Assembly: GCF_014280875.1 (NCBI RefSeq)
Contig: NZ_JACLAL010000004.1
Coordinates: forward strand, 310,001-374,000
Direction: 5' to 3'
DNA length: 64,000 nt
Source: Paenirhizobium daejeonense
GTDB taxonomy: Bacteria; Pseudomonadota; Alphaproteobacteria; Rhizobiales; Rhizobiaceae
Shown: piece by piece, positions 28,536 through 37,916 of the stretch
Numbering within the stretch: position 1 is the first letter of the stretch
Layout: the number at the start of each line of letters is the position of its first letter
Translations under genes and position numbers: made by a program
Notes under the pieces: generated by a model
Database searches by the model: none
Told to the model about the DNA's origin: nothing
What the model saw: the letters and a program-made list of their open reading frames with translations, nothing else

Positions 28536-29237
28536 ATGACGCCGACCGAACGACGCAGCCGCGCGACCGAAGCCTTCTTCGGTCGCCGCAAGGGAAAACC
28601 TCTACGCGAGCTTCAGGTCGAGCGCATGACGCATCTGCTGCCGGAACTCCGTGTCGTTCCGGAAGGGCCGGCGTTGGAGAATCTGGCGGATCTCTTTCCG
28701 ACGCAGGTCGACCGCCTGCGTCTGGAAATCGGTTTCGGTGGCGGTGAGCACCTCGTGCATCGCGCCGGAGAAAACCCTCAGACAGGTTTTATCGGTGTCG
28801 AGCCTTTCGTCAATTCCATGGCCAAGCTTCTGGCCGAGGTCGAGGCGAAGGAACTCCGCAATATCCGCGTCTATGACGATGATGCGACCCAATTGCTGGA
28901 CTGGTTGCCGGCGGCATCGCTCGACCAGATCGATCTGCTCTATCCCGATCCGTGGCCGAAGAAGAAGCACTGGAAGCGTCGGTTCGTTTCTCAGGTGAAC
29001 CTTGACCGGTTTCATCGCGTGCTGAAGCCAGGCGGGCTGTTCTGCTTCGCCTCGGACATCGATACCTATGTCAACTGGACTTTGATCCATTGCCGGGATC
29101 ACGGCGGCTTTGCCTGGACGGCGCGCAATCGCGCCGACTGGATCACGCCTTTTGCCGGATGGCCCGGCACGCGTTACGAGGCGAAAGCCAAGCGTGAAGG
29201 CCGGTCTTCGGCCTATCTCACTTTCCGCAAAATCTGA
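28536..29237 (+). CDS. trmB: tRNA (guanine-N7-)-methyltransferase
   Basis: TrmB methylates N7 of G46 in the variable loop of tRNA, using SAM made by the upstream metK. The 233-residue protein shows [12 protein letters not shown] (SAM-binding motif I) near residue 63, [18 protein letters not shown] (catalytic loop) near residue 133, and [14 protein letters not shown] near the C-terminus. The ATG at 28536 lies 7 bases after the metK stop, indicating co-transcription. It converges on the DUF1150 gene with only 2 bases between stops. Confidence 0.95.
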   Translation: MTPTERRSRATEAFFGRRKGKPLRELQVERMTHLLPELRVVPEGPALENLADLFPTQVDRLRLEIGFGGGEHLVHRAGENPQTGFIGVEPFVNSMAKLLAEVEAKELRNIRVYDDDATQLLDWLPAASLDQIDLLYPDPWPKKKHWKRRFVSQVNLDRFHRVLKPGGLFCFASDIDTYVNWTLIHCRDHGGFAWTARNRADWITPFAGWPGTRYEAKAKREGRSSAYLTFRKI

Positions 29238-29239
29238 CG

Positions 29240-29497
29240 TCAGTGCAGACTGACCGTTTTCAAGTCGTCCTCGGCAGCCTTGTAGAAGGTGCTTGAGCGG
29301 TTGTCGGTCAACAGGATCGGAGTACCATCAGCGCCGAACAGAGCCCAGAGGTCGAGGCTGGGGTCGATATCGGGAGCTTCGGGAAAGCAGCGCGTCACTT
29401 CTTCGGATCGCATTTTTCTGATGTAACCGACCTCACCGGAGCCCAGATGGGCAAGTTCGTTCTGGGTCAGTCTTGCGTTTGCTTCTCTCAGTAACAT
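29240..29497 (-). CDS. DUF1150 family protein
   Basis: The 85-residue protein matches the DUF1150 pattern: an N-terminal helix (NELAHLGSGEVGYIRKM), then DIDPSLDLWALFGADGTPILLTD and a C-terminal AAEDDLKTVSLH. Function is unknown; in alphaproteobacteria it is usually encoded directly after an Hsp20 gene, as here. The ATG at 29497 has GGAGG 8 bases upstream; a longer frame reaching to 29839 runs through the Hsp20 gene and is rejected. It probably shares the RpoH-like promoter of the Hsp20 gene. Confidence 0.85.
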   Translation of the reverse strand: MLLREANARLTQNELAHLGSGEVGYIRKMRSEEVTRCFPEAPDIDPSLDLWALFGADGTPILLTDNRSSTFYKAAEDDLKTVSLH

Positions 29498-29546
29498 TCC
29501 CGTTCCTCCGCCGATGAGGGAGCTACGGCACTTCGGCCGTTGCGCT

Positions 29547-29975
29547 CTATAGTGAAGCGGAAATGTTAATTTTCCTTTCCTCCTGTACGCGTTCGGGACG
29601 CACAAGGTAGATCGAAAGCAACCCGTTGCGCAGATGGGCGCGCTCCACGTCCATGCCTTCATCGAGCAGGAAGAGACGCTGGAACTGCCGGGCGGCGATC
29701 CCCCGGAAGAGAAAGATGGTTTCCTCCCGCTCTCCACGTCGGCCGCGAATGAGAAGTTCACGCCCCTGCTGAATGATCTCCAGTTCGTCTTCGGAAAAAC
29801 CTGCGACCGCGAGCGTGATCCGTAGTCGCTCACTGGCATCGGGTACTTGGGTCAATAGCCGTTCGATATTGAACGGCGGATAACCCTCGCTGGCGCGGCC
29901 ATGACCAGGCCCGGTTCGTTGCTCAGCCTCGAAGCCTACGGGCAGGGGGTGGTCGGGTGATCTCGTACGGCTCAT
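29547..29975 (-). CDS. Small heat-shock protein Hsp20 (IbpA/HspA-like)
   Basis: The 142-residue chaperone has an alpha-crystallin domain (about residues 30-125). It contains RLRITLAVAGFSEDELEI, a LLIRGRR strand, and FQRLFLLDEGMDVERAHLRNGLLSIYL, the characteristic last part of the domain. sHsps hold unfolding proteins in a refoldable state without ATP. The ATG at 29975 has AAGGA 5 bases upstream; in-frame starts up to 30053 would overlap the promoter. It leads a two-gene unit with DUF1150, 49 bases downstream, and has an RpoH-type promoter at 30006-30035. Confidence 0.92.
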   Translation of the reverse strand: MSRTRSPDHPLPVGFEAEQRTGPGHGRASEGYPPFNIERLLTQVPDASERLRITLAVAGFSEDELEIIQQGRELLIRGRRGEREETIFLFRGIAARQFQRLFLLDEGMDVERAHLRNGLLSIYLVRPERVQEERKINISASL

Positions 29976-30005
29976 CGCGATCCTTCGAATGCGGTTTTGC
30001 TGTTT

Positions 30006-30035
30006 TATATGGTGTTGCATTGCCCTGCGTGCAAG
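30006..30035 (-). promoter_or_regulatory. RpoH-like promoter for hsp20-DUF1150
   Basis: On the minus strand CTTGCA (30030-30035) and CCATATA (30006-30012) are separated by 17 bases. This matches the heat-shock sigma pattern of rhizobia (CTTG at -35, a C-rich then TAT-containing -10). The -10 ends 30 bases before the Hsp20 start. The sites lie in the 127-base gap shared with the divergent nucleoside hydrolase gene. Confidence 0.6.
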
Positions 30036-30102
30036 CTGGCTTACCCTTGACAAAGGCCAACGCCGGGCGCATCAGGCCGACCTTGGAAATCAGGACGAAG
30101 AC

Positions 30103-31047
30103 ATGAGCGAACGCAGAAAGATCATCATAGATACGGACCCCGGCCAGGACGACGCCGCCGCGCTGATGCTTGCCTTTGCAAGCGGCGAGGAACTGGAAAT
30201 TCTGGCCATTACCACCGTCGCGGGTAATGTGCCGCTGCGGCTGACGAGCCGCAACGCCCGGATCGTTTGTGAGCTCTGCGGACGTACGGACATTCCTGTC
30301 TATGAAGGTGCGGACCGCCCGATCGAGCGCAAGCTGGTGACCGCCGAGCACGTGCATGGCAAGACCGGCCTCGACGGTGCCGAACTCGAAGAGCCGACAA
30401 TTGCGGTTCAGTCGCAGCATGCCGTGGACTTCATCGTTGAGACGCTGCGCCGGGAGCCGGCTGGCAGCGTTACCCTATGCACCCTCGGCCCGCTGACGAA
30501 TGTTGCGCTTGCCTTGAAGAAGGCACCCGATATCGCGCCGCGTATTCGCGAGCTGGTGATGATGGGTGGCGGCTTCTTCGAGGGTGGCAACATCACCCCC
30601 GCTGCAGAATTCAACATCTATGTTGACCCCCAGGCGGTTGAAATCGTGTTCGGCGCCGGAATCCCGCTTGTCATGATGCCGCTTGATGTGACCCACCAGC
30701 TCCTGACGACCAAGGCGCGTGTGGCTCGGATCGCCGCGATCGGCAGCCGTCCTTCTCAGGTGATGGTGGAATGGCTGCAGTTCTTCGAGCGCTTCGATGA
30801 AGAGAAGTACGGCTCCGATGGCGGTCCGCTGCATGACCCGACGGTCATCGCTTATCTGCTTAAACCCGAACTCTTCTCCGGGCGCCATTGCAATGTCGAG
30901 ATCGAGACCCAGTCGGAACTGACCATGGGCATGACGGTCGTCGACTGGTGGAGGGTTTCCGGACGTGAGCCGAACGTTCAGGTCATGCGTAACGTCGATG
31001 CCGACGGGTTCTTCGATCTGCTGATCGAGCGGTTCGCGCGCCTCTGA
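30103..31047 (+). CDS. Nucleoside hydrolase (inosine/uridine-preferring type)
   Basis: The 314-residue enzyme splits ribonucleosides into base and ribose. The calcium-site signature IIIDTDPGQDDAAALM is at residue 6, with LGPLTNVALALK near residue 128 and MMGGGFFEGGNITPAAEFN near residue 155, where the Asn holds ribose. The His in HDPTVIAY near residue 246 is the usual active-site residue. Base preference cannot be predicted. The ATG at 30103 has AGGA 7 bases upstream. A ribokinase gene (33784-34683) is nearby, so released ribose could be phosphorylated. A strong terminator follows. Confidence 0.92.
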   Translation: MSERRKIIIDTDPGQDDAAALMLAFASGEELEILAITTVAGNVPLRLTSRNARIVCELCGRTDIPVYEGADRPIERKLVTAEHVHGKTGLDGAELEEPTIAVQSQHAVDFIVETLRREPAGSVTLCTLGPLTNVALALKKAPDIAPRIRELVMMGGGFFEGGNITPAAEFNIYVDPQAVEIVFGAGIPLVMMPLDVTHQLLTTKARVARIAAIGSRPSQVMVEWLQFFERFDEEKYGSDGGPLHDPTVIAYLLKPELFSGRHCNVEIETQSELTMGMTVVDWWRVSGREPNVQVMRNVDADGFFDLLIERFARL

Positions 31048-31070
31048 TCTCATCGTCATCGGACTATGAA

Positions 31071-31109
31071 AAAGGGCCGCCGAATGGCTTCGGCGGCCCT
31101 TTCTTTTTT
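31071..31109. terminator. Strong bidirectional terminator between nucleoside hydrolase and chemoreceptor genes
   Basis: A 14-base perfect stem, AAAGGGCCGCCGAA (31071-31084) with TTCGGCGGCCCTTT (31089-31102), closes the 4-base loop TGGC and is followed by CTTTTTTT on the plus strand. On the minus strand the stem is followed by TTCATAG, a weaker tract, so it can serve both converging genes. Confidence 0.9.
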
Positions 31110-31122
31110 TGGGTTATTTCCT

Positions 31123-33468
31123 TCAGAATTCCTGCCAGTCGTCGGCAGCTGCAGCAACTGCCGCATTGCCGGAAGCCGCACGCCGCGGGACGGCCTTATA
31201 GGCCGGAGCAGGGGAGGCGGCCGGACGCTGCACGGGTGCGCGCATCGTCTGGGCGGCGGCCTGCAGGGCCGCCACAGGGTTTTGTGCGCCCGAGACCGAG
31301 AAGCGTGAAACCAGCGTCTTGAGGTTTTCCGACTCGTTCTTCAGTGTCATGCTGGCAGCGGTAGTTTCTTCAACCATCGCGGCATTCTGCTGGGTCACCT
31401 GGTCCATCTGGTTGACGGCCGAGTTGATCTCTTTCAGCCCCGAAGCCTGTTCGCTGGCCGAAGCCGAGATCTGGCGGATCAGGTCGTTGATCTGCATGAC
31501 CTGCTCGGCGATCTTGTGCAGCGTCTGGCCCGCCTGACCGACGAGTTCCACGCCGTCCTTGACCTGCGCGCCGGAGGTGTTGATCAGCGTCTTGATCTCC
31601 TTGGCGGCATTGGCGGAGCGCTGGGCGAGTTCGCGAACTTCCTGAGCGACGACCGCAAAGCCCTTGCCGGCTTCGCCCGCACGGGCAGCCTCGACGCCGG
31701 CGTTCAGCGCCAGAAGGTTGGTCTGGAACGCGATTTCGTCGATCACGCCGATGATGCGCGAGATTTCCTGCGAGGACTGGGCAATGCCGTGCATGGAAGC
31801 AACCGCCTTCTGCACCACCTCACCGGACTTCTCTGCATCCTGACAGGCGAGGTTGACTGTGGTCGCTGCCGTGTTGGCGTTGTCGGCGCTCGCATTGACC
31901 TGCTCGGTAAGCTCGTTGAGCGCCGCTGCTGTTTCTTCCAGGCTTGCCGCCTGCTGCTCGGTGCGCTTGGACAGATCCGCTGCGCTGTCGGCGATTTCGC
32001 CGGAGCCGGAGCCGATATTGATCACGCTGGCATTGACAGCATCGATCGTGCCTTCGAGGCTTGCCAGTGCTGCATTGAAGTCGCGCTTCAGGCCGGCATA
32101 TTCGCCGGGGAAGTCGTCCGAGATGCGGTAGGCGAGATTGCCCTGGGAAAGCTCGGAAAGACCGGTTCCGAGTAGGGCGACCACATGCTGCTGGACGCTT
32201 GCAGTTTCGCTGCGCTCCTGTTCGGAGCGGCGGCGCTCGTCGTCAGCAGCGTTGCGATGACGCTCAGCCTCGGCGGCAACGGTGCGGCTGTCGGCCAGGC
32301 GATGGCGGAAGCCTTCGAGTGCCTTGGCGACCAGCCCGAGTTCGTCGGCGCGGTCCTGACCATTCACGGTGGTATTGTATTCGCCTTGGCTCAGGCGGTC
32401 GACATCGGCCACGAGGCTGTGGAGCGGCTTCTGGGCGAAGATGCGTACCGCGAAGAACAGGGCTGTCATTACGGCGCCGAGCACGAGGAGTCCGGCGAGG
32501 ATCATGGCGAAGGTCTGGGCTTCGACGGCAGCGCCGGTCGCGCTATGTGGAATGTCGATGATGACAGCCCAGTTGGTGTTAACGCCCGGAACAGCGAACG
32601 GATAGATGAGGCGGTCGAAGCCTTCCTGCCCTTCAGCCTGAAGATCGCGAAGAAGTTCTGCCTTGCTGGAAGACAGTGCCGCCTTCAGTACCTCTGCTCC
32701 CGTGCCCTCGTAGGGCTTCATCATCAAGTCGTCCGACGGAGCGACAAGCCACTGGCCCGCCTGGGCGACCAGCAGTACGCGACCGGTTTCGAACGGGCGC
32801 AGTGCCTTGAGCTTTTCCGAGAGCGACGACAGCGAGATGTCGACGCCGGTCACGCCGATCAGCTTGTCTCCGGCGAATACAGGATAGCCGATGGAGGTCA
32901 TGGCGACGGGAACGTCGGTATCCTGCGTCATGTACGGTGCGGTGATCGCACCCTTGCCGCTTGCCTTGGCCAGTGCATACCACTCGGCGCTGTAATCGTT
33001 TCGGAAGGTGGAGAACTGGATCTTGCCGTTGCGGTCCTTCGACCAGTAGGGTGTGAAGACACCCTGGTCGTTTGCGCCGAGTTCCTTATTGCCGGCTACG
33101 GATTCCTGTTCGCCGTCGAAGGCCTTGATTTCCTCACAGAACCAGCTCCCGAAGGCGAAGGGGTTCTGGTCGACATTCGCCTTCAGGACATTGATGGCGC
33201 CCTTGCGGTCGAAGCTCTTCTCTGACTGGGCTCGGCTGAGGACACCCGACATGGTGCGTGCGGCACTTGCAAGTTCGCCGATATCGCTGGCGACGCCATT
33301 GGCGATCGCCTTCGCTTCCGAATTGGCCTGGTCCATGGTCAGACCCGATACCCGGCTCCGGGTTTCGGAAATCAGGATGAAGTTGGAGAGGAAGAGAACG
33401 ACGGCGATGGCAACGCCTGTGACAATCAACAGTTTCGCGGCGATGGAGCGCGATATGAAATGGAACAT
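31123..33468 (-). CDS. Methyl-accepting chemotaxis protein with dCache sensor (positional candidate for McpX)
   Basis: This 781-residue transmembrane chemoreceptor has a first membrane segment at about residues 12-33, a periplasmic double-Cache sensor domain (about 35-310), and a second segment (about 315-338). A HAMP domain follows, then a cytoplasmic signalling domain with the hairpin tip [20 protein letters not shown]. The C-terminus is DDWQEF, an xWxxF pentapeptide of the kind that tethers CheR/CheB. It lies between trmB/nucleoside hydrolase and rbsK, the position I recall for Sinorhizobium meliloti McpX, a receptor for quaternary ammonium compounds. Ligand assignment is therefore only positional. 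It may be co-transcribed with rbsK upstream. Confidence 0.9.
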   Translation of the reverse strand: MFHFISRSIAAKLLIVTGVAIAVVLFLSNFILISETRSRVSGLTMDQANSEAKAIANGVASDIGELASAARTMSGVLSRAQSEKSFDRKGAINVLKANVDQNPFAFGSWFCEEIKAFDGEQESVAGNKELGANDQGVFTPYWSKDRNGKIQFSTFRNDYSAEWYALAKASGKGAITAPYMTQDTDVPVAMTSIGYPVFAGDKLIGVTGVDISLSSLSEKLKALRPFETGRVLLVAQAGQWLVAPSDDLMMKPYEGTGAEVLKAALSSSKAELLRDLQAEGQEGFDRLIYPFAVPGVNTNWAVIIDIPHSATGAAVEAQTFAMILAGLLVLGAVMTALFFAVRIFAQKPLHSLVADVDRLSQGEYNTTVNGQDRADELGLVAKALEGFRHRLADSRTVAAEAERHRNAADDERRRSEQERSETASVQQHVVALLGTGLSELSQGNLAYRISDDFPGEYAGLKRDFNAALASLEGTIDAVNASVINIGSGSGEIADSAADLSKRTEQQAASLEETAAALNELTEQVNASADNANTAATTVNLACQDAEKSGEVVQKAVASMHGIAQSSQEISRIIGVIDEIAFQTNLLALNAGVEAARAGEAGKGFAVVAQEVRELAQRSANAAKEIKTLINTSGAQVKDGVELVGQAGQTLHKIAEQVMQINDLIRQISASASEQASGLKEINSAVNQMDQVTQQNAAMVEETTAASMTLKNESENLKTLVSRFSVSGAQNPVAALQAAAQTMRAPVQRPAASPAPAYKAVPRRAASGNAAVAAAADDWQEF

Positions 33469-33783
33469 GGGGACCTCGAAAGAGACCAGGGGTTCTCGGA
33501 ACAGCGGGGGATTTTCGGCGCCATCATGGTGCGCGATGCGTGTCCGATATCATCTCGGAACACACTCAATCGCTGAGAAAATATGCGGCAATGTTTAACG
33601 GTCGTTGAAGAGACCATTGCTCTTCTTGGCAACTGCACTTTTCGCGTCTGCCCGCCTGTGGGTCGCAACTTGATGACGAGCGTCCGGTTGATCAGGATGC
33701 GTTGAGTGGACGCAAACAAGCGCAGGGCAAGGCCCGGATGGCCTTGCCGAACATTGTTTGTAATCAGGCTGCTCGCCTAAGGG
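33469..33783 (-). other. Intergenic region between rbsK and the dCache chemoreceptor gene
   Basis: No gene is seen in these 315 bases. A perfect 9-base inverted repeat, GGCAAGGCC (33726-33734) with GGCCTTGCC (33740-33748), lies 36 bases beyond the rbsK stop and could terminate rbsK transcription, but it lacks a T tract. The rest should hold the chemoreceptor promoter; I could not identify a convincing -35/-10 pair. Confidence 0.5.
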
Positions 33784-34683
33784 CTACAGCTTGCTTTCGA
33801 CCTCTCCGGCGAGCGGGATCGAGGGTTGTGCACCGGCTTTCAGGCAGGCAAGCGAACCGGCGACCGCAGCACGGCGAAGCGCAGCTTCAAAGTCGAGCCC
33901 TTGATCGAGGCTCGCGGCGATGTAACCGCAGAAGGTGTCGCCGGCACCCACCGTATCGACCGGTGTGATCTCGAGCCCCTTGGTGCGGTAGAGCCTCCCG
34001 TCGCGAGCAGCGATGACGCCATCGGCGCCAAGCGTGACGATCAGCGTCTGGCTGGTCTCGGAATGAAGGCGCAGCAGGACCCTTTCGCGCTCGTCGGCGC
34101 TCATGCCGTCCTGGCCGGCCAGCCGCTCGAACTCGGTCTCGTTGGCCACGACGATATCGGCCATGCGCCCAAGCCGGGCGGCATCCGTCGTCAGGGGCGC
34201 GATATTGATGATCGTGATAACGCCTTTCGCCCTAGCTGCGGTCAGTGCCTGCTCGACAGCAGGGGCGGGGACTTCAAGCTGCAGCATCAGGGTGTCCCCG
34301 ACCTTCATGCTTCCGACAGTCGTCAGTGCGTCCTCGGTCGTCACCGTGCCGTTTGCGCCGGGAACGACGACGATCATGTTTTCCCCATCGCCGCCGACCA
34401 CGATCAGGGCTGTACCGGTCGGTTCCGTTACGTGTTTGATGGTCGAAAGATCGGCGCCGGCTTCCTTGAGCAGACGCAACGCGGGTTCGGCGAACTGATC
34501 CGCACCGACGGCCCCGACCATACGCACTTGAGAGCCTGCCCGCTGCGCTGCGAGCGCCTGATTGGCGCCCTTGCCGCCGGCTGCGGTCGAGAAACTGGTG
34601 CCGCCGACGGTCTCACCGGGCTTGGGCAGCCGCGGGCTAGTGGCGATGAGATCCATGTTGATGGAGCCGAATACCGTGATCAT
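33784..34683 (-). CDS. rbsK: Ribokinase
   Basis: The 299-residue PfkB-family sugar kinase phosphorylates D-ribose to ribose 5-phosphate. The N-terminus (ITVFGSINMDLI), GGKGANQALAAQRAG near residue 36, and the catalytic anion-hole motif DTVGAGDTFCGYIAA near residue 238 (Asp of GAGD is the base) match ribokinase rather than fructokinase. It can use ribose released by the nucleoside hydrolase 2.7 kb away. It is followed on the same strand by the dCache chemoreceptor and preceded, 44 bases away, by rmuC. Confidence 0.92.
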   Translation of the reverse strand: MITVFGSINMDLIATSPRLPKPGETVGGTSFSTAAGGKGANQALAAQRAGSQVRMVGAVGADQFAEPALRLLKEAGADLSTIKHVTEPTGTALIVVGGDGENMIVVVPGANGTVTTEDALTTVGSMKVGDTLMLQLEVPAPAVEQALTAARAKGVITIINIAPLTTDAARLGRMADIVVANETEFERLAGQDGMSADERERVLLRLHSETSQTLIVTLGADGVIAARDGRLYRTKGLEITPVDTVGAGDTFCGYIAASLDQGLDFEAALRRAAVAGSLACLKAGAQPSIPLAGEVESKL

Positions 34684-34727
34684 AGAACTGTCGTCCTCCG
34701 TTCCGGCGCTTCTTTTGGACGAATTGC

Positions 34728-35957
34728 TCAGTCCTCGTCAACAACCCTGAGCTTGAGAAACCCTGTACGGCTCTCGACGGCCTTGCCGGAGGGCGTTTCG
34801 CTTGGCTCTTCCTTCGTTTCGCCGGCGGCTTCGAATTCCATCGCTTCGATCCGGGCGCCCCGCTTGTTCAACTTGTCCGCCGAGGTCAGGATCATGTCGA
34901 CATCCCGCTGAGCTGCAAGGAAATGACCCTGAAGTTTCCTTGTCCGCTCGTCGAGGCGGGCGAGATCTTCCATGAGGTGAACAACCTCACCCTGGATCAG
35001 ATGTGCCTGCTCCCGCATTCGCTGGTCTTTCAGCACGGCCTGGATCACCTGAATGGAAAGCATCAGCAACGACGGCGAAACGATGACGACCCGCTGCCTG
35101 TGAGCCTTCTGCACGACACCCTCGAAGTTCTCGTGGATTTCGGCGAAGATCGATTCCGAGGGGACGAACAGGAAGGCCATGTCCTGTGTCTCTCCGGTGA
35201 TGAGGTATTTTTCGGCGATATCGCGGATATGCACTTCGATGTCCCGGCGGAATTGCTGGCCGGCTGTCTTCTTGAGGTCGGGCGTCCCTGCCTCCCGGAT
35301 AGAATTCCACGCTTCCAGCGGAAATTTTGCATCCACTACCAGCGGCGGTGCGCCATTGGGCATACGGATGGTGCAGTCCGGCCGATAGCCGTTCGAAAGC
35401 GTGGGCTGGAAGCTGTAGGCGCCCATCGGCAGCCCGTCTGCGACGATCGTCTCCATGCGGGATTGCCCGAAGGCGCCTCGCGTCTGTTTGTTGGAAAGAA
35501 TTGCCTGCAGCCCGACCACATCCTTGGCGAGCGACTGGATGTTGTTCTGAGCCGCGTCGATGATAGCCAGCCGTTCCTGCAGGCGGCGCAGGTTTTCGTG
35601 CGTTGATTTGGTCTGTTCGCTGATCGTTGCGCCGATCCGATGCGTCATGCCGTCCAGCCGCTGATTGATCGTCTGGTTGAGTTCGGCCTGCCGGTTGCCG
35701 AAGACCTCGGACATGGCGGTGATCCGGCCCTGCATCTCGGACTGCATCCGAAGCATCTCCGAAAGTCTTGCTTCAGCAGCGGCCTCACGCCTTGCCGTTT
35801 CCATCTCATGCTCGATGCGCATCTGCCCGGCCCGTCGAATGGAAAACATCAGAAGGACGAGAATTGTGAGTGCGAGCACCCCGACGACGACGGTGATGAC
35901 TGTCGAAGTCATGGTAGTTATATCCAGGCCAATGGGTGACATATCGATCATGTTCAT
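34728..35957 (-). CDS. rmuC: DNA recombination protein RmuC homologue
   Basis: RmuC is a membrane-anchored protein with a nuclease-like fold, linked in E. coli to limiting inversions between short repeats. The 409-residue protein has an N-terminal membrane segment (residues about 17-40), a long coiled coil (45-150), and the RmuC domain with GYRPDCTIRMP, VVDAKFPLEAW and AFLFVPSESIFAEIHE (about 195-310). The ATG at 35957 has AGGA 7 bases upstream. It normally borders def-fmt-truA in rhizobia (recollection); here two globin-coupled receptors separate them. Confidence 0.92.
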   Translation of the reverse strand: MNMIDMSPIGLDITTMTSTVITVVVGVLALTILVLLMFSIRRAGQMRIEHEMETARREAAAEARLSEMLRMQSEMQGRITAMSEVFGNRQAELNQTINQRLDGMTHRIGATISEQTKSTHENLRRLQERLAIIDAAQNNIQSLAKDVVGLQAILSNKQTRGAFGQSRMETIVADGLPMGAYSFQPTLSNGYRPDCTIRMPNGAPPLVVDAKFPLEAWNSIREAGTPDLKKTAGQQFRRDIEVHIRDIAEKYLITGETQDMAFLFVPSESIFAEIHENFEGVVQKAHRQRVVIVSPSLLMLSIQVIQAVLKDQRMREQAHLIQGEVVHLMEDLARLDERTRKLQGHFLAAQRDVDMILTSADKLNKRGARIEAMEFEAAGETKEEPSETPSGKAVESRTGFLKLRVVDED

Positions 35958-36223
35958 GCTTTGATCCTAGCAGATTTCTTGTTTGACGATAGATCAAATC
36001 GGGAACGGATGAGGGCGGGGCAGGCCTTTGTCGCTTGTCCGAAGCGGACGTTCTTGTCTCCTCGCCGGTGCTGCCTGAGAATCGATGACGATGGCCCGGA
36101 ACAAAAAAACTGTGAAATTTCACCTATTGTGCAAGGCAATATTTACCATTGCAGAATTTTATAAAGTTCTAAACGGATGAGCCAAGACGCATCCCGCGCA
36201 AGTCATTCTGATCTGGGGCTAAT

Positions 36224-37753
36224 ATGATGCAATTGGATGAAAAAGACGCGCTCGCGGCACGCCTGAGCTTTCTTGGTCTTGATGCCAACGCGAAGAATAC
36301 CCTGCGCAAACTGGCCCCTACGATCAGGAAGAATATTGGTTCGGCGCTCGACGTATTCTACAAGAAAGTACGCAGCACCCCGGAAACGGCGGCTTTTTTC
36401 CGCAACGAAGACCACATACAGGGTGCGAAGAAACGGCAAGAAGGCCACTGGGATGTCGTGGCCAACGCGCAGTATGACGCGCGCTATGTCGAAGGCGTTG
36501 TCGCTGTCGGCAAGGCCCATGCCCGTATTGGTCTCGAGCCCCGCTGGTACATCGGTGGTTACGCGCTACTTGCGGAGCAGCTGATCCATGCCGTGATCCG
36601 TGAGCGTTGGCCGACACGGTTCGCCCGCAAGGAAGCCCAGACACTGGCCGAGGAAGTGGGCGTGCTGGTCAAGGCCGCGCTTCTGGACATGGACTATTCG
36701 ATTACCGTCTATCTCGACATCCTGTCGGCTGAGCGTAAAGCGGCGGACGAGGCGCGCATCAAGACGGAGCAGGAACAGGCGGTGGCTCTGGCCGCCCTCA
36801 GCGACGTGTTGACCAAGCTCGCCGGTGGCGATCTGGAGGCGAAGCTGTCCAATGACCAGCCGCCGAATTTCGTCGGCATGGCGTCGGACTACAACGCATC
36901 CGTGGAGAAGCTTCGCGCCACCATCGGCACGGTGCGAAGCGCTGCGGAAGAGATATTGCGCTCGACTACGGCGATTTCTGATGCATCGGACGATCTGTCC
37001 CAACGCACCGAGCAGCAGGCAGCGGGACTGGAGCAAAGCACGGCCGCCCTGCACGAACTCACCCAGAATGTCACGCTGAGCGCGGACGGTGCGCAAAGGG
37101 CAGCGAAAGTGGTTGGCCTTGCCCTCGATGAGGCCCGCGTTTCCGGTGATGTTGTCATGAATGCCGTAAGTGCCATGGGTGCGATCGAAAAGTCCTCCGA
37201 CGAGATCTCCAAGATTATCGGAGTGATCGACGAGATAGCCTTCCAGACCAACCTGCTGGCATTGAATGCCGGTGTCGAGGCGGCTCGCGCCGGAGAGGCT
37301 GGTCGCGGCTTCGCCGTCGTGGCGCAGGAGGTGCGCGAACTCGCCCAGCGCTGCGCGGGCGCGGCGAAGGAAATCAAGGGCCTCATATCGCAGAGTTCCA
37401 CCCAGGTCCGGACGGGCGTGGGGCTCGTCAACAACGCCGGCGAGGCGCTCGACAAGATCATCGAACGCATCGGCGAGATAAACGGTATTGTGGCGGGTAT
37501 CGCGTCGGCGGCTGCGGATCAGTCCGGTAGCCTGCAAGAGGTGAACACCGCGGTCGGCGGCATGGACACGATCACCCAAAGGAACGCGGCAATGGTGGAA
37601 GAGACCTCGGCACAAACGGCTACCCTGAGGGACGAGGTTGAACGATTGGTCACGGCATTGCGCGGTTTCCGGACACGCGACGAGAACAGTGCGGTCCAGT
37701 CTCACCCCTCCCGGCGGGGCGGGGACGTCCCCGCCTACCGCCGGGCCGGCTGA
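36224..37753 (+). CDS. Globin-coupled soluble chemoreceptor 1
   Basis: The 509-residue protein has no membrane segment. Residues about 10-170 are a protoglobin-type sensor: the proximal haem His is His99 in [18 protein letters not shown], the same motif as in HemAT aerotaxis receptors. A short HAMP-like linker (LAGGDLEAKL) leads to the chemoreceptor signalling domain with tip [20 protein letters not shown]. The product is probably an oxygen- or redox-gas-responsive receptor. It ends RRAG, without an xWxxF tether. It is the first of a tandem pair; the next gene starts 163 bases later. The Shine-Dalgarno is weak. Confidence 0.9.
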   Translation: MMQLDEKDALAARLSFLGLDANAKNTLRKLAPTIRKNIGSALDVFYKKVRSTPETAAFFRNEDHIQGAKKRQEGHWDVVANAQYDARYVEGVVAVGKAHARIGLEPRWYIGGYALLAEQLIHAVIRERWPTRFARKEAQTLAEEVGVLVKAALLDMDYSITVYLDILSAERKAADEARIKTEQEQAVALAALSDVLTKLAGGDLEAKLSNDQPPNFVGMASDYNASVEKLRATIGTVRSAAEEILRSTTAISDASDDLSQRTEQQAAGLEQSTAALHELTQNVTLSADGAQRAAKVVGLALDEARVSGDVVMNAVSAMGAIEKSSDEISKIIGVIDEIAFQTNLLALNAGVEAARAGEAGRGFAVVAQEVRELAQRCAGAAKEIKGLISQSSTQVRTGVGLVNNAGEALDKIIERIGEINGIVAGIASAAADQSGSLQEVNTAVGGMDTITQRNAAMVEETSAQTATLRDEVERLVTALRGFRTRDENSAVQSHPSRRGGDVPAYRRAG

Positions 37754-37916
37754 TTTCGGACGTGAAGACAAGCGCGGCTGCATGTCGCGCTCTTGGAATT
37801 CGTCAATTTTAAACGGCTGTTGTTCATCGGTCGTTTAGGATTTTCACGAATGCTCATCTCATATTGGATGACATTCACGAGGCTCCTTCGGGAGGCTCGA
37901 AAATCGTGGCGAGACA

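Noticed and set aside
36162-36188. Sigma-28-like promoter TAAAGTTC-N11-GCCAAGAC before globin receptor 1
   Set aside because: It matches the enteric FliA pattern at several positions, but rhizobia generally lack FliA, the second half is poor, and the second receptor gene has no counterpart.
37877-37900. Hairpin made of GAGGCTC repeats before globin receptor 2
   Set aside because: GAGGCTC occurs twice as a direct repeat; only a 4-base stem (CTCC/GGAG) can form, too weak to call.
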